Position numbers and translations under genes: made by a program
DNA from: Kitasatospora terrestris
GTDB lineage: Bacteria > Actinomycetota > Actinomycetes > Streptomycetales > Streptomycetaceae
Direction of reading: 5' to 3'
Assembly: GCF_039542905.1 (NCBI RefSeq)
Contig: NZ_BAABIS010000001.1
Coordinates: 7,378,001 to 7,442,000, forward strand
DNA: 64,000 nt
Shown here: positions 37,205 through 45,702 of the stretch, one piece after another
Position numbering within the stretch: the first letter of the stretch is position 1
Layout: each line of letters opens with the position of its first letter
The notes under the pieces: generated by a model
Database searches by the model: none
What the model saw: the letters and a program-made list of their open reading frames with translations, nothing else
What the model was told of the DNA's origin: nothing

Positions 37205-38589
37205 GCGACACAGGGAGCGGCGAGCCCGGCCTCCGGGCCTGGGGTGCCGACCGTAGCCGGATCTTCCAGGCGGCCCGCGACCAGTACATCGCCGAGCGCG
37301 ACCTGCATGTGCACTACGAGGACGGCGTCCGCCGCACCCGACGGACCGTGCCGATCGCACCGGACGCGGACGCCGGTGAGTGCCCGTACCCCGGGCTCGC
37401 CGCGTTCGAGGCCGACCAGGCCCGCTGGTTCTTCGGCCGCGACAGGCTGACCGCCGACCTGCTGCTGCGGCTGGACGAGCGGCTGGTCACCGGCGGGCCG
37501 TTGGTGGTGACCGCGCCCTCGGGGGCCGGCAAGTCCTCGCTGCTGCGGGCCGGACTGCTGCCGGCCGTCCGGCGGGGCGCGCTGCCGGTCGCGGGCTCTG
37601 CCGACTGGCCGCAGGTGCTGATCACCCCCACGGACTGGCCCATGGCCTCGCTGGAGGCAGGCCTCGCTGAGATCGCCGGACTGACGCTGCAGGAGGTCGA
37701 GGACGCCGGCTCCGCGTCGGGAGCTGCGCGGTTGCGCTCGGCGCTCGGCGGAGCCGGTGGCCGGGATGGCAGGCTGGTCGTGGTGGTCGACCAGTTGGAG
37801 GAGCTGTTCACCCTCGGGGCCGACGAGCGGGAACAGCACCGGTTCCTCGACGTGCTGGCCGGGCTGGCAGGGACGGGCACCGGCCGGGAAAGCCCGCCGG
37901 CCGTTGTCGTGTATGGCCTGCGGTCGGACTTCTACGGTGCCTGCGCCGGCTTCCCCCAGCTGCGCGAAGCCCTTCGGCAAGGCCAGGTGCTGGTCGGGCC
38001 GATGACGCAGGACGAACTGCGGGAGGCCGTCCTCTTCCCCGCCAGGGACGTGGGTCTGGAGGTGGAGCCCGGCCTGGTCGAGGTACTGCTGCGCGACCTC
38101 GGCGCCGACTCGTACCCGAGCGGCGGTGACCGCGGCGGGGACACCGACGACGCAGCGGCCGGCACCACTGCGGACAACAGCGGCAGCGGTGCGTATGAGG
38201 TCGGGAGACTGCCCTACCTGGCCCACGCCCTGCGGGCCACCTGGCAGCAGCGGCAAGGCCGCACCCTGACCGTGGACGGCTACCGGGCCACCGGGGGTAT
38301 CCACCAGGCCATCGCGAACACCGCCGAGCGCCGGTTCGCCGCACTCGACCCGGCCGGGCAGCGGATCGCACGCGCGCTGCTCCTCCGGCTGGTGAGGATC
38401 GGAGACGGGACCCAGGACACCCGCCGCCAGGTGGCGCGTGCCGAGCTCGACGGTATCGGCGACGACCCGGACACCGTCGCGGTGGTCGTCGACGCGTTCA
38501 CCCGCGGCCGACTGTTGACCCAGCGTCAGAACACCGTCGGGATCACCCACGAGGCCCTGCTCCGGGCCTGGCCGCGGCTCCGCCGGTGA
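37201..38589 (+). CDS. nSTAND1-type NTPase, N-terminal part of an interrupted NTPase-WD40 protein
   Basis: 462 codons before a TGA. The N-terminus has the FQAARDQYI motif (residues 22-30) shared with the preceding protein. Then comes CPYPGLAAFEADQARWFFGR, the usual entry to nSTAND1 NTPases, Walker A APSGAGKSS (105-113), Walker B VVVVDQLEEL (193-202), the VVYGLRSDFYGACAGFP sensor region, and a winged-helix part ending ITHEALLRAWPRLRR. Family members continue Trp-Ile-..., and here the Trp codon position is TGA; the same frame resumes immediately with IDTDRSGLIVRQQLEQAAQEW. So this is most likely the first part of a 1350-residue protein broken by one base change, or one read through. STAND proteins act as signal-sensing switches, often in conflict or defence systems. 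Confidence 0.8.
   Translation: MSDTGSGEPGLRAWGADRSRIFQAARDQYIAERDLHVHYEDGVRRTRRTVPIAPDADAGECPYPGLAAFEADQARWFFGRDRLTADLLLRLDERLVTGGPLVVTAPSGAGKSSLLRAGLLPAVRRGALPVAGSADWPQVLITPTDWPMASLEAGLAEIAGLTLQEVEDAGSASGAARLRSALGGAGGRDGRLVVVVDQLEELFTLGADEREQHRFLDVLAGLAGTGTGRESPPAVVVYGLRSDFYGACAGFPQLREALRQGQVLVGPMTQDELREAVLFPARDVGLEVEPGLVEVLLRDLGADSYPSGGDRGGDTDDAAAGTTADNSGSGAYEVGRLPYLAHALRATWQQRQGRTLTVDGYRATGGIHQAIANTAERRFAALDPAGQRIARALLLRLVRIGDGTQDTRRQVARAELDGIGDDPDTVAVVVDAFTRGRLLTQRQNTVGITHEALLRAWPRLRR
38587..38589 (+). other. In-frame TGA replacing a conserved Trp codon
   Basis: Codon 463 of the frame starting at 37201 reads TGA; the family pattern THEALLRxWPRLRxW predicts TGG. Coding signal, codon bias and homology continue without shift on both sides. 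Confidence 0.8.
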
Positions 38590-38628
38590 ATCGACACCGA
38601 CCGGAGCGGTCTGATCGTCCGGCAACAG

Positions 38629-41253
38629 TTGGAACAGGCCGCACAGGAGTGGGCCGACGCCCGCCGCGATCCGAGCCTGCTCTACCGCGGTATCCGTCTG
38701 CAGGCCGCCCGGGAGTGGGCCGGACACGCGGACGGTGACCGGCCGAGCACCACTGCCGCAGCCTTCCTCGCAGCGTCCGTCCGTAACGCCCGGCGCTCGG
38801 TGCGCAGACGGCGGGCGGTGATCGCGGTCCTGGCCGTGCTGGCCCTGCTCGCTTCCGGCGCCGCCGTCGTAGCCCTCCAGCAGCGCTCCACCGCACAGGA
38901 GCAACAGAAGGTCGCCACGGTCCGGCTGCTGATGGCGAAGGCGGATGCAGCGATGAACAGCGACCCGCGGAGCGCGCTGAGGCTCGACATCGCGGCCCAT
39001 CGGCTGCACGGCGACGCGGACACCTACGGGTCACTGCAACGAGTGGTCAGCACGACTCCGTACGCGGGCCAGCTCACCGGCGTGGACAGCGAGATCCGGT
39101 CGGTGGCGTACTCGCCCAGCGGCCGGTACCTGGCGGCCGGCTTCCAGCGGGGCGGCGTCATGCTGTGGGACGTGAACGAGCCCCACCAGGCGCGTCAGCT
39201 GGGTGAACCCCTCGCCATCCCCGACGGCGACGGCGCCGAGAAGGTCGTGTTCTCGGTGCGCGACAGCCGACTGGTCGCAGCGGATGCCAAGGGGGCCGTC
39301 GCCGTCTGGGACCTGGCCGACCCGCAGCATCCCAGCCTGGCCGGCACACCCCTGGCGGCTGACCGGGCGGCCTCGTCCGGCACCTGGTTCTCACCGGACG
39401 GCGCGGTGCTCGCCAGGGCGGTAACGGCCACGCCCGGGCTCCAGCTGTGGGACCTGAAAGACCCCGCCCAGCCACAGCCGATCGGGCCGCCCCTCACCGC
39501 CTACCCCGAACCGGTGGACAGACTGGCCTTCTCCCCGGACGGCACCATGATGGCCACGGCCGCCGGCCGGACCGACAAGAACCCGGTGCTGCTGTGGGAC
39601 GTCCGACAGCGCGAGGCCCCTCGGCAGGTCGGGCGGATCGTCCCCGCCCAGCCGTATAACGTGCACTCGCTCACCTTCTCGGGCGACGGCCGGGCCCTGG
39701 TCGTCGCGGGAACGTTCGGGCCGGAGCTGTGGGACATCGGCAATCCCGCCGAGCCACGTGCCGCCGGAGCGGTGGCCCAGAATGCGATCGGTTGGCGGAC
39801 GGTCTTCTTCGCGCCGACGGGCGCGACGATGGCCACCACCGACGACCAAGGCGTCGGACTGGTCCTGTGGGACGCCACCCAGATCGGCCGGCCCCGGGCC
39901 GTCGACCTACTGGCGGGTGGTCAGTCACCCAGCGTCGTGGCATTCTCACCGGACGGCAGGAGGGTTGCCGGCGGAGGCGGCAACGGCCTCGTCACCCTGT
40001 GGAACCTGGACCGCGTCGGCCAGCCCCGCACCTTCGGGCCTCCGTTCGGTGGACACCAGGACGAGCTGGGGCTGCTCGAGTCACTCGCCGTGTCCCAGGA
40101 CGGAAAGCTGCTGGCGACGGGCAGCCAGGACAACACCGTCGACCTCTGGGACACGGCTGATCCGGCCCGACCGCGCCTCCTCGCCACCCTCACCGGACAC
40201 ACCGGGCAGGGGGTCTACTCCGCTGCCTTCTCGCCCGACGGAAGGACCCTGGCCACGAGCGACACCGAGGGGACCGTCATCCTGTGGGACCTCGCCGATC
40301 GTGAGCACCCACGACGGTCGGAGTCCTGGTCACTCGGCTCCGCCGGACCGACGCGGATCCTGATGTTCTCCGCCGACGGGAAGACCCTCATGACGGGCGA
40401 CTGGGGTGTGGTCCTCTGGGAGGTCGGGACTCCGGGCCTGCCCCGACAGATCGGAAAGGCACTGCAGGACATGAGCCTGCTGGGCGTCTGGCGGGTCCGC
40501 GACGGTCGCGTCCTGGCGCTGGTCCACGGCTCCGGAGCCCCGGCGACCACGCGCAGTCCGGTACCCCGACCCACCATCACCGTCTCGGACAGCGAAGGAG
40601 AGTTGCGGCTCGAACCCGTCGATCCCACAGGAATCCCTCCGTCGCCCGTCCCCGGTGTTCCCGAGGACCCCGGGGACATGAACGCCGTCCGGCTGTGGGA
40701 CATCACCGATCCCGGCCGTGCGCACCAGGTGGGACCGGTGCTGTTCGGCCAAGGAAGCGAGGTGGGTGGGGTCGCGATGTCCCCGGACGGAGACCTGCTG
40801 GCCGGCGTCGACGGCAAGGGGGCCGTCATCCTGTGGGACCTCACGGATCCCGAGCGCGCCCGCCGCATCGGTGATCCGCTCGCCCCCTACGGCACCAGCC
40901 TCACCCCACCCGTCGTGGCCGTCTCGCCGTCGGGGGACATCCTGGCGACCGGTGGGCCCGGCGGCGCCGTCCTGCTGTGGGACCTCGGCAACCGCGCCCA
41001 GCCCCGTCAACTCAGTGTGCCGCTGACGAGTGGCACTGAGAGTGTCAAGGGCCTGGTCTTCTCGACCGACGGCAGGACGTTGACGGCCGCGGGTGCCAGT
41101 GGCGAGCTGGCCCTCTGGGACCTGAGGCCGGCCTACGACCTGCGCGACCACCTCGACCGGACCGCGTGCCTGGTGGCGGGTGGCGGCCTGGACCGCGAGG
41201 AGTGGGCACGCTACCTGCCCGGGACCGACTACCGGGACACGTGTGCCGCTTGA
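38629..41253 (+). CDS. WD40-repeat C-terminal part of the interrupted nSTAND protein
   Basis: This continues the reading frame of the NTPase gene after the TGA at 38587. The nearest in-frame start is the TTG at 38629, without a ribosome site, so independent translation is doubtful. Content: end of the NTPase helical region, a Lys/Arg-rich flank, one membrane span (RRAVIAVLAVLALLASGAAV, about residues 64-83), a coiled segment, then 14 WD repeats each ending LWD/VWD/LWN/LWE (VMLWDVNEP, VAVWDLADP ... LALWDLRPA), enough for two seven-blade propellers. The C-terminus (REEWARYLPGTDYRDTC) is the usual cap of such proteins. The topology implies a cytoplasmic NTPase and a propeller on the other side of the span, or a buried span; it is not resolved here. 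Confidence 0.7.
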   Translation: MEQAAQEWADARRDPSLLYRGIRLQAAREWAGHADGDRPSTTAAAFLAASVRNARRSVRRRRAVIAVLAVLALLASGAAVVALQQRSTAQEQQKVATVRLLMAKADAAMNSDPRSALRLDIAAHRLHGDADTYGSLQRVVSTTPYAGQLTGVDSEIRSVAYSPSGRYLAAGFQRGGVMLWDVNEPHQARQLGEPLAIPDGDGAEKVVFSVRDSRLVAADAKGAVAVWDLADPQHPSLAGTPLAADRAASSGTWFSPDGAVLARAVTATPGLQLWDLKDPAQPQPIGPPLTAYPEPVDRLAFSPDGTMMATAAGRTDKNPVLLWDVRQREAPRQVGRIVPAQPYNVHSLTFSGDGRALVVAGTFGPELWDIGNPAEPRAAGAVAQNAIGWRTVFFAPTGATMATTDDQGVGLVLWDATQIGRPRAVDLLAGGQSPSVVAFSPDGRRVAGGGGNGLVTLWNLDRVGQPRTFGPPFGGHQDELGLLESLAVSQDGKLLATGSQDNTVDLWDTADPARPRLLATLTGHTGQGVYSAAFSPDGRTLATSDTEGTVILWDLADREHPRRSESWSLGSAGPTRILMFSADGKTLMTGDWGVVLWEVGTPGLPRQIGKALQDMSLLGVWRVRDGRVLALVHGSGAPATTRSPVPRPTITVSDSEGELRLEPVDPTGIPPSPVPGVPEDPGDMNAVRLWDITDPGRAHQVGPVLFGQGSEVGGVAMSPDGDLLAGVDGKGAVILWDLTDPERARRIGDPLAPYGTSLTPPVVAVSPSGDILATGGPGGAVLLWDLGNRAQPRQLSVPLTSGTESVKGLVFSTDGRTLTAAGASGELALWDLRPAYDLRDHLDRTACLVAGGGLDREEWARYLPGTDYRDTCAA

Positions 41254-41266
41254 GGTGCGGAAGGTG

Positions 41267-41929
41267 CTACTGGCTGCCGCGGGACGGGAACCGGGCCGCC
41301 ACCGCGACGGCGAGCAGCAGGGCCAGGACGGCGGCCAGCGCCGCGCGCGGCTCCACGTGGAAGTGCAGCACCCCGCCGGTCAGCGCACCGAGGAACAGGG
41401 CGAGGGCGGTCAGCGCCCGCCGGACGGTGGCCGGGCCGAGCGGGTCGGCGGCCAGCCCGGCGAGGCCCCGGGTCACCACCGTGGTCGGCAGGTCCGGCAG
41501 GGCCAGGCGGTGGACCACCCCGTTCTGCAGCCCCATCCCGAGCGCCAGCGGCACCAGCACCGGGTACCGGCCCGCGCCCGCCAGCTGCGCGCCCAGCGAC
41601 ACCGCGACCAGCGCCGCCTGCGCCCCCACCACCAGCGACAGCAGGCGGTGCCCGCCCGCCCGGGGCGCCACCCGGCCCGCCACCGCGGCGCCCGCCAGGA
41701 ACCCGGCCAGCGCGGTCCCGGACGCGGGGGCGGAGAGCTCGTCCACACCCGTGAGCGCGAGCCCGAGGAAGGCCACGTTCCCGGTCATGTTGGCGACGAA
41801 GACCTTGCCGAGGTCCAGGAAGCTCACCGCGTCGACCAGCCCGCCCGCGAAGGTCAGCACCAGCAGCAGCGGGCCCAGCCGCGCGTGGGTGTGCCCGCCG
41901 GGAAACATCCAGGTGCCCTGAGCCGCCAT
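41267..41929 (-). CDS. YoaK family (DUF1275) membrane protein
   Basis: 220 residues with about six membrane segments. Signatures are LLVLTFAGGLVDAVSFLDLG and VFVANMTGNVAFLGLAL near the N-terminus, GMGLQNGVVHRLALPDLPTTVVTRGL in the middle, both typical of YoaK/DUF1275. Function is not established for the family. The ATG is at 41927-41929. It is convergent with the nSTAND gene (13 bp between stops) and divergent from the SDR gene. Confidence 0.87.
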   Translation of the reverse strand: MAAQGTWMFPGGHTHARLGPLLLVLTFAGGLVDAVSFLDLGKVFVANMTGNVAFLGLALTGVDELSAPASGTALAGFLAGAAVAGRVAPRAGGHRLLSLVVGAQAALVAVSLGAQLAGAGRYPVLVPLALGMGLQNGVVHRLALPDLPTTVVTRGLAGLAADPLGPATVRRALTALALFLGALTGGVLHFHVEPRAALAAVLALLLAVAVAARFPSRGSQ

Positions 41930-42026
41930 GGCCCCAGTCCACCACGCCGGCCCCGCCCGGCCGCCCGTCCGTGAGATGCTGCGCCCTCGATTGGTCTGTT
42001 CGGATGCGGATGCGGAGGCGGGGGCT

Positions 42027-42764
42027 GTGCTGACCGGGAGGACCGCGGTGGTGACCGGCGGGTCGCGGGGGATCGGGCGGGCGATCGTCGAGCGGCTGTG
42101 CCGCGACGGCGCGCACGTGGTGTTCGGCTACGCGACCGGCGAGGAGGCGGCCGCCGAGGTGGTCCGCGCGGTGGAGGCGGCGGGCGGCCGGGCGACCGCC
42201 GTCCGGGCGGACCTGGCGCTGCCGGACGGGGCGGAGCGGCTGATGGCCGCCGCCGACGAGCACCTGGACGGCCTGGACGTCCTGGTCAACAACGCGGCGA
42301 CCACCTACCGGCCGACCCCGCTCGCCGAGACCGGGGCGGAGGACTTCGACCGGGTGCTGGCGGTCAACCTGCGGTCGGTGTTCCTGACGGTCCGGCACGC
42401 CGCGCGGGTCATGCGGGACGGCGGTCGGATCGTCAACATCTCCACCGTGAACACCGTCCGGCCCGCCCCCGGCATCGCCGCGTACGCCGCGAGCAAGGGC
42501 GCGGTCGAGCAGCTGACCTCGATCGCCGCCCGGGAGCTCGGGGCGCGCGGCATCACCGTCAACACCGTCTCGCCGGGCGCCACCGACACCGAGCTGCTGC
42601 GCGGCGCCAACCCGCCGCAGGCCCTGGAGGCGGTCGCCGCGCTGACCCCGCTGGGGCGCCTCGGGCGCCCCTCGGACGTGGCCGACGTGGTGGCCTTCCT
42701 GGTCGGCCCGGACGGCGGCTGGGTCACCGGCCAGAACATCCGCGCCAGCGGTGGCCTGGCCTGA
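42027..42764 (+). CDS. SDR-family oxidoreductase (3-oxoacyl-ACP reductase-like)
   Basis: 245 residues, classical short-chain dehydrogenase. Cofactor motif TGGSRGIG at 10-17 (glycine-rich loop with Ser-Arg, NADPH-preferring), NNAA near 89, catalytic Ser in NISTV (near 140), and YAASK (near 155-159) for Tyr and Lys. It ends GWVTGQNIRASGGLA, usual for the family. The GTG at 42027 has GGAGG 8 nt upstream; the ATG at 41976 would add 17 unrelated residues. Substrate unknown. Not in an operon with the flanking genes. Confidence 0.87.
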   Translation: MLTGRTAVVTGGSRGIGRAIVERLCRDGAHVVFGYATGEEAAAEVVRAVEAAGGRATAVRADLALPDGAERLMAAADEHLDGLDVLVNNAATTYRPTPLAETGAEDFDRVLAVNLRSVFLTVRHAARVMRDGGRIVNISTVNTVRPAPGIAAYAASKGAVEQLTSIAARELGARGITVNTVSPGATDTELLRGANPPQALEAVAALTPLGRLGRPSDVADVVAFLVGPDGGWVTGQNIRASGGLA

Positions 42765-42845
42765 CCGGGCGACGCGTCCCGCCGAGCGGTCCCTGGCCGG
42801 GAACGGCCTGACGGAGGGCCGGCCGGGCGGTCGATACTGGCGGGC

Positions 42846-43358
42846 ATGACGGGTGTGTGGGAGATCGCCGGGTCGGCGTTCGGGGCGGTCGCGACCCTCG
42901 CGGGGGTGGTGGCCGGCGGAAGGCTCGGCAGCCGGGCGCAGGAGCGGCAGTGGGGGCGCGACGCCTGCCGGGACGCGTGCGCCGACGTGCTGCGCGGGTA
43001 CGTGGAGGTGCACCGGTACTTCAGCCGGTGGGCCAGGACCGGCGTGCAGGAGGAGTTCGACTGGTCGGAGTGGAACCGGGCGCTCGGCCTGGTCCGGCTG
43101 GTCGCCCCGCCGGAGGTGGCGGCGGCCGCCGACGCGATGGACGCCGAACTGTGGGTGATCAGCCACGCGTTGCGCGGCGGCCGGCACGGCATGGACGCCT
43201 GGCTGCCGCTGCGCGAGCAGTTGGAGGCGCGGCACCTGGCGTTCCTCAACGCGGCCCGGGCCGGCCTGCTGCCCGGCAACCGGCCGCTGGCCCGGGCGGT
43301 CGGCCGCCCGCCCGCCGACCACCCGATCTGGCAGCTGCCGGCCCCGCGGCCGGAGTGA
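42846..43358 (+). CDS. Small hypothetical protein with N-terminal membrane anchor
   Basis: 170 residues. One membrane span at residues 5-27 (WEIAGSAFGAVATLAGVVAGG), then a soluble helical part with charged helices (RDACADVLRGYVEVHRYFSRW, LPLREQLEARHLAFLNAARAG). No domain recognised; similar one-span proteins are common in streptomycetes. The ATG is 7 nt after GATACT, so the transcript is probably leaderless. It is followed by a strong bidirectional terminator. Confidence 0.65.
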   Translation: MTGVWEIAGSAFGAVATLAGVVAGGRLGSRAQERQWGRDACRDACADVLRGYVEVHRYFSRWARTGVQEEFDWSEWNRALGLVRLVAPPEVAAAADAMDAELWVISHALRGGRHGMDAWLPLREQLEARHLAFLNAARAGLLPGNRPLARAVGRPPADHPIWQLPAPRPE

Positions 43359-43371
43359 GCGCACCCACGGG

Positions 43372-43407
43372 CTGACGCCCCGCCGGGGGGAACCGGCGGG
43401 GCGTCAG
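43372..43407. terminator. Bidirectional terminator hairpin
   Basis: Perfect 15-bp stem (arms 43372-43386 and 43393-43407, CTGACGCCCCGCCGG) with a 6-nt loop between the convergent hypothetical gene and the chitinase gene. Confidence 0.85.
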
Positions 43408-43425
43408 GGGTGGTGCGGCGGTGCG

Positions 43426-45381
43426 TCAGCCGGTGAAGCCGGCGGTGATGGAGGTGAACTGCCAGTCGTTCTGGGCGATGCCGGAGCAGGTTTCCTGCAG
43501 GCCGCCGCCGGCGCAGCCGCGGTCGCGGTTGACCGACCAGAACGCCAGGCGGGCGATGTGGTTGGTGTTGGCCCAGTCGCGGATGTCGGTCCAGTTCTGG
43601 ACGGTGGTGGTCTCGTTGTTGTCGCTGAGACCGTTCATGCCGGAGATGCCGAGGTGGGCGTAGGCGGTGGCGTCGTCCCAGCCGAAGGTGGACTTCAGCT
43701 TGTTCTTGAGGCCGGTGGCCGCGCTCACGGTGGCGGTGTACATGTTGGTCGAGGCGTTGCCGAAGTCGAACGGCATGATGGTGAAGACGTCGATGTCGGC
43801 GCCGATCGCCTTGGACTGCTCGATCAGGCGGTTGCCGGCCGCGGTCGGGCCGGAGGTCGAGGTGCCGAAGGTGACGATGGTCCTCAGGCCGGGGTTGTTC
43901 TGCTTGACGATCTTCAGGGCGCCGAGGATCCGGTCCTGGACGGTGTAGTTCTCGAACTCGTCGGTGTTCTCGATGTCGATGTCGATCGCCTTGAGGTTGT
44001 AGGCGCTGATCACCGACTGGTAGGCACCGGCCAGGGCGTTGGCGTCGGCGCAGTTCGGGCCGAGCTTGTTGCCCGACCAGCCGCCGAAGGACGGGACGAC
44101 GTCGCCGCCGGCCGCCCGCACCGAGTTGATCGTCTGCTGGTCGACGCCGCCGGTCAGCGGGCGCTGCCCGTCCCAGGAGGCGTTGCAGCCGCCCGAGGAG
44201 AGGATGAACGCCATGGTGAACCACTTGATGCCGGTCGCGTTCATCACGGTGGTGGCGGCCGGCGGGTTGCCCCAGCCGTTGTACAGGTACGGCGCGGCCT
44301 GCTTGAAGCCGGTGCCGCCGGTGCTCGGGTCGGTGGTGACGGTCAGCGCGTTGGAGGCCGCCGAGGTGTTGCCGGCCGCGTCGCGGGCCTTGACCGTGAA
44401 GGTGTAGGCGGTGTTCGCGGCCAGGCCGCCGACGGTGGCGCTGGTGCCGGTGACCGTGGTGGCGAGCGTGGAGCCCCGGTAGACGTCGTAGGCGGTGACG
44501 CCGACGTTGTCGGTGGAGGCCGTCCAGGAGAGCGAGACCGAGCTGGTGGTCTTGGCGGTGGAGGCCAGCGAGCCGGGCGCGGTGGGCGCCTGGGTGTCGC
44601 CACCGGTGGGGTTGGTGGTGACGGTCAGCGCGTTGGAGGCGGCGGAGGCGTTGCCGGCCGCGTCACGGGCCTTGACGGTGAAGGTGTAGGCGGTGTTCGC
44701 GGCCAGGCCGCCGACGGTGGCGCTGGTGCCGGTGACCGTGGTGACCAGGGCTCCGCCCTGGTAGACGTCGTAGGCGGTGACGCCGACGTTGTCGGTGGAG
44801 GCCGTCCAGGAGAGCGAGACCGAGTTCGCGGTCTTGCCGGTGGAGGCCAGCGAGCCGGGCACGGTCGGCGCCTGGGTGTCGCCGCCCCCGCCGGGGCCGT
44901 CCAGGCTGATGTCGTCCGCGTAGTAGGTGCCCTGGCCGTACCAGCCGTTGGTGTAGATCTCGGCGGTGGTCTGCGCGGCGCCGGTGGTGAAGGAGACCGA
45001 CAGCTGCTGCCAGTTGGCGGCGGACGGCGTCCAGGTGGAGGTGCCGCCGGTGACGCCCAGGTACACGTAGGCGCCGCGGACCCAGCCGGAGAGGCTGTAG
45101 GTCGTGTTCGGCTGGACCTGGACGGTCTGGGTGCACTTGGCGTTGTCGCTCGCACTGGCGGCGCCGGCCAGGGCCTTGCTGCCGGAGTGCACGGGGGTGG
45201 TGACGACCGAGCCGGTGCCGCCCGAGCAGGACCAGCCGGAGAGCGTGCCGGTCTCGAAGCCGGGGTTGGTCAGGATGTTCGCGGCGTGCGCGGTGCTCGG
45301 CACGGTGACGGCGGCGGCCGCCGCCAGCAGGGCGGCCACGCCGGCGGCGGGCAGGCGGGTGCGGCGGGTGCGGGCGTGCAC
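43426..45381 (-). CDS. Secreted GH18 chitinase with N-terminal CBM and two FnIII domains
   Basis: 651 residues. A Sec signal covers residues 1-35 (RLPAAGVAALLAAAAAVTVPSTAHA). Next is a carbohydrate-binding beta-sandwich (about 38-165, NILTNPGFETGTLSGWSCSG), two nearly identical FnIII domains (about 170-355), and the GH18 domain (about 365-651) with the catalytic DxxDxDxE-type motif KAIDIDIENTDE, the final E being the acid. The fold resembles the ChiC/ChiD-like single-domain GH18 of streptomycetes. Start is GTG 45379-45381 with GGAGG 6 nt upstream; the open frame extends further but without a signal peptide. Chitin and chitin oligomers are the expected substrates. Confidence 0.92.
   Translation of the reverse strand: MHARTRRTRLPAAGVAALLAAAAAVTVPSTAHAANILTNPGFETGTLSGWSCSGGTGSVVTTPVHSGSKALAGAASASDNAKCTQTVQVQPNTTYSLSGWVRGAYVYLGVTGGTSTWTPSAANWQQLSVSFTTGAAQTTAEIYTNGWYGQGTYYADDISLDGPGGGGDTQAPTVPGSLASTGKTANSVSLSWTASTDNVGVTAYDVYQGGALVTTVTGTSATVGGLAANTAYTFTVKARDAAGNASAASNALTVTTNPTGGDTQAPTAPGSLASTAKTTSSVSLSWTASTDNVGVTAYDVYRGSTLATTVTGTSATVGGLAANTAYTFTVKARDAAGNTSAASNALTVTTDPSTGGTGFKQAAPYLYNGWGNPPAATTVMNATGIKWFTMAFILSSGGCNASWDGQRPLTGGVDQQTINSVRAAGGDVVPSFGGWSGNKLGPNCADANALAGAYQSVISAYNLKAIDIDIENTDEFENYTVQDRILGALKIVKQNNPGLRTIVTFGTSTSGPTAAGNRLIEQSKAIGADIDVFTIMPFDFGNASTNMYTATVSAATGLKNKLKSTFGWDDATAYAHLGISGMNGLSDNNETTTVQNWTDIRDWANTNHIARLAFWSVNRDRGCAGGGLQETCSGIAQNDWQFTSITAGFTG
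44335..44601 (-). repeat. FnIII-coding tandem repeat, copy near the GH18 domain
   Basis: 267-bp unit encoding one FnIII domain. It is about 93% identical (19 mismatches counted by eye) to the unit at 44617-44883, 282 bp away (94 codons). Confidence 0.85.
44617..44883 (-). repeat. FnIII-coding tandem repeat, copy near the CBM
   Basis: Second 267-bp unit. The mismatches cluster in one loop (VVTTVTG to LATTVTG neighbourhood) and the last strand; the rest is almost invariant, including wobble positions. Confidence 0.85.
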
Positions 45382-45445
45382 GGGGGACCTCCGGTGGGGG
45401 TGTGGGGGTGGAGGTGCGTGGGAGCGCGGACAACAAAATGGACTG

Positions 45446-45457
45446 GACCAATTGGTC
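45446..45457. promoter_or_regulatory. Palindrome GACCAATTGGTC in chitinase promoter region
   Basis: Perfect 12-bp palindrome 64 bp upstream of the chitinase start, preceded by a TGGAC direct repeat (45439-45448). GACCA/TGGTC half-sites are those of DasR-type and other chitinase-promoter elements, but here the arms are in the opposite order to the DasR consensus. The rest of the 321-bp gap between chitinase and tdh (45382-45702) holds no gene. Confidence 0.45.
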
Positions 45458-45702
45458 ATGTCAAGGCCCGCCCACGGTTCGGGACCGCACTGCTGAACCT
45501 CCGTCAGGGTTCCCGGGGCTGCTCCGTACGGGTGGCATTCGCCGCACCGCCGTCCGGGTCGCGGCCCTGGCCGGGCACGATCGTTCAGCCCTGCTGTGGC
45601 CCCCGTTAAGAATTCCTCGATGGACCGCACCCCCTCCGACCAGGCAGATTTCAACCTCGGGTCGCACCCGGCCCCTCCCTCCGTGCGTCAGGAGCGCTCG
45701 CA

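Noticed and set aside
38587..38589. Selenocysteine at the in-frame TGA
   Set aside because: Relatives have Trp, not Cys, at this position, no convincing SECIS-like hairpin was seen after it, and no selenocysteine genes are in the window.
36788..41253. Calling the nSTAND locus a proven anti-phage system
   Set aside because: No known defence effector domain (TIR, nuclease, protease) was found in either protein and no defence genes are adjacent; only the NTPase/WD40 class is secure.
45446..45457. A classical DasR binding site in front of the chitinase gene
   Set aside because: The half-sites are in the wrong order (GACCA..TGGTC rather than TGGTC..GACCA), so it is reported only as a palindrome.
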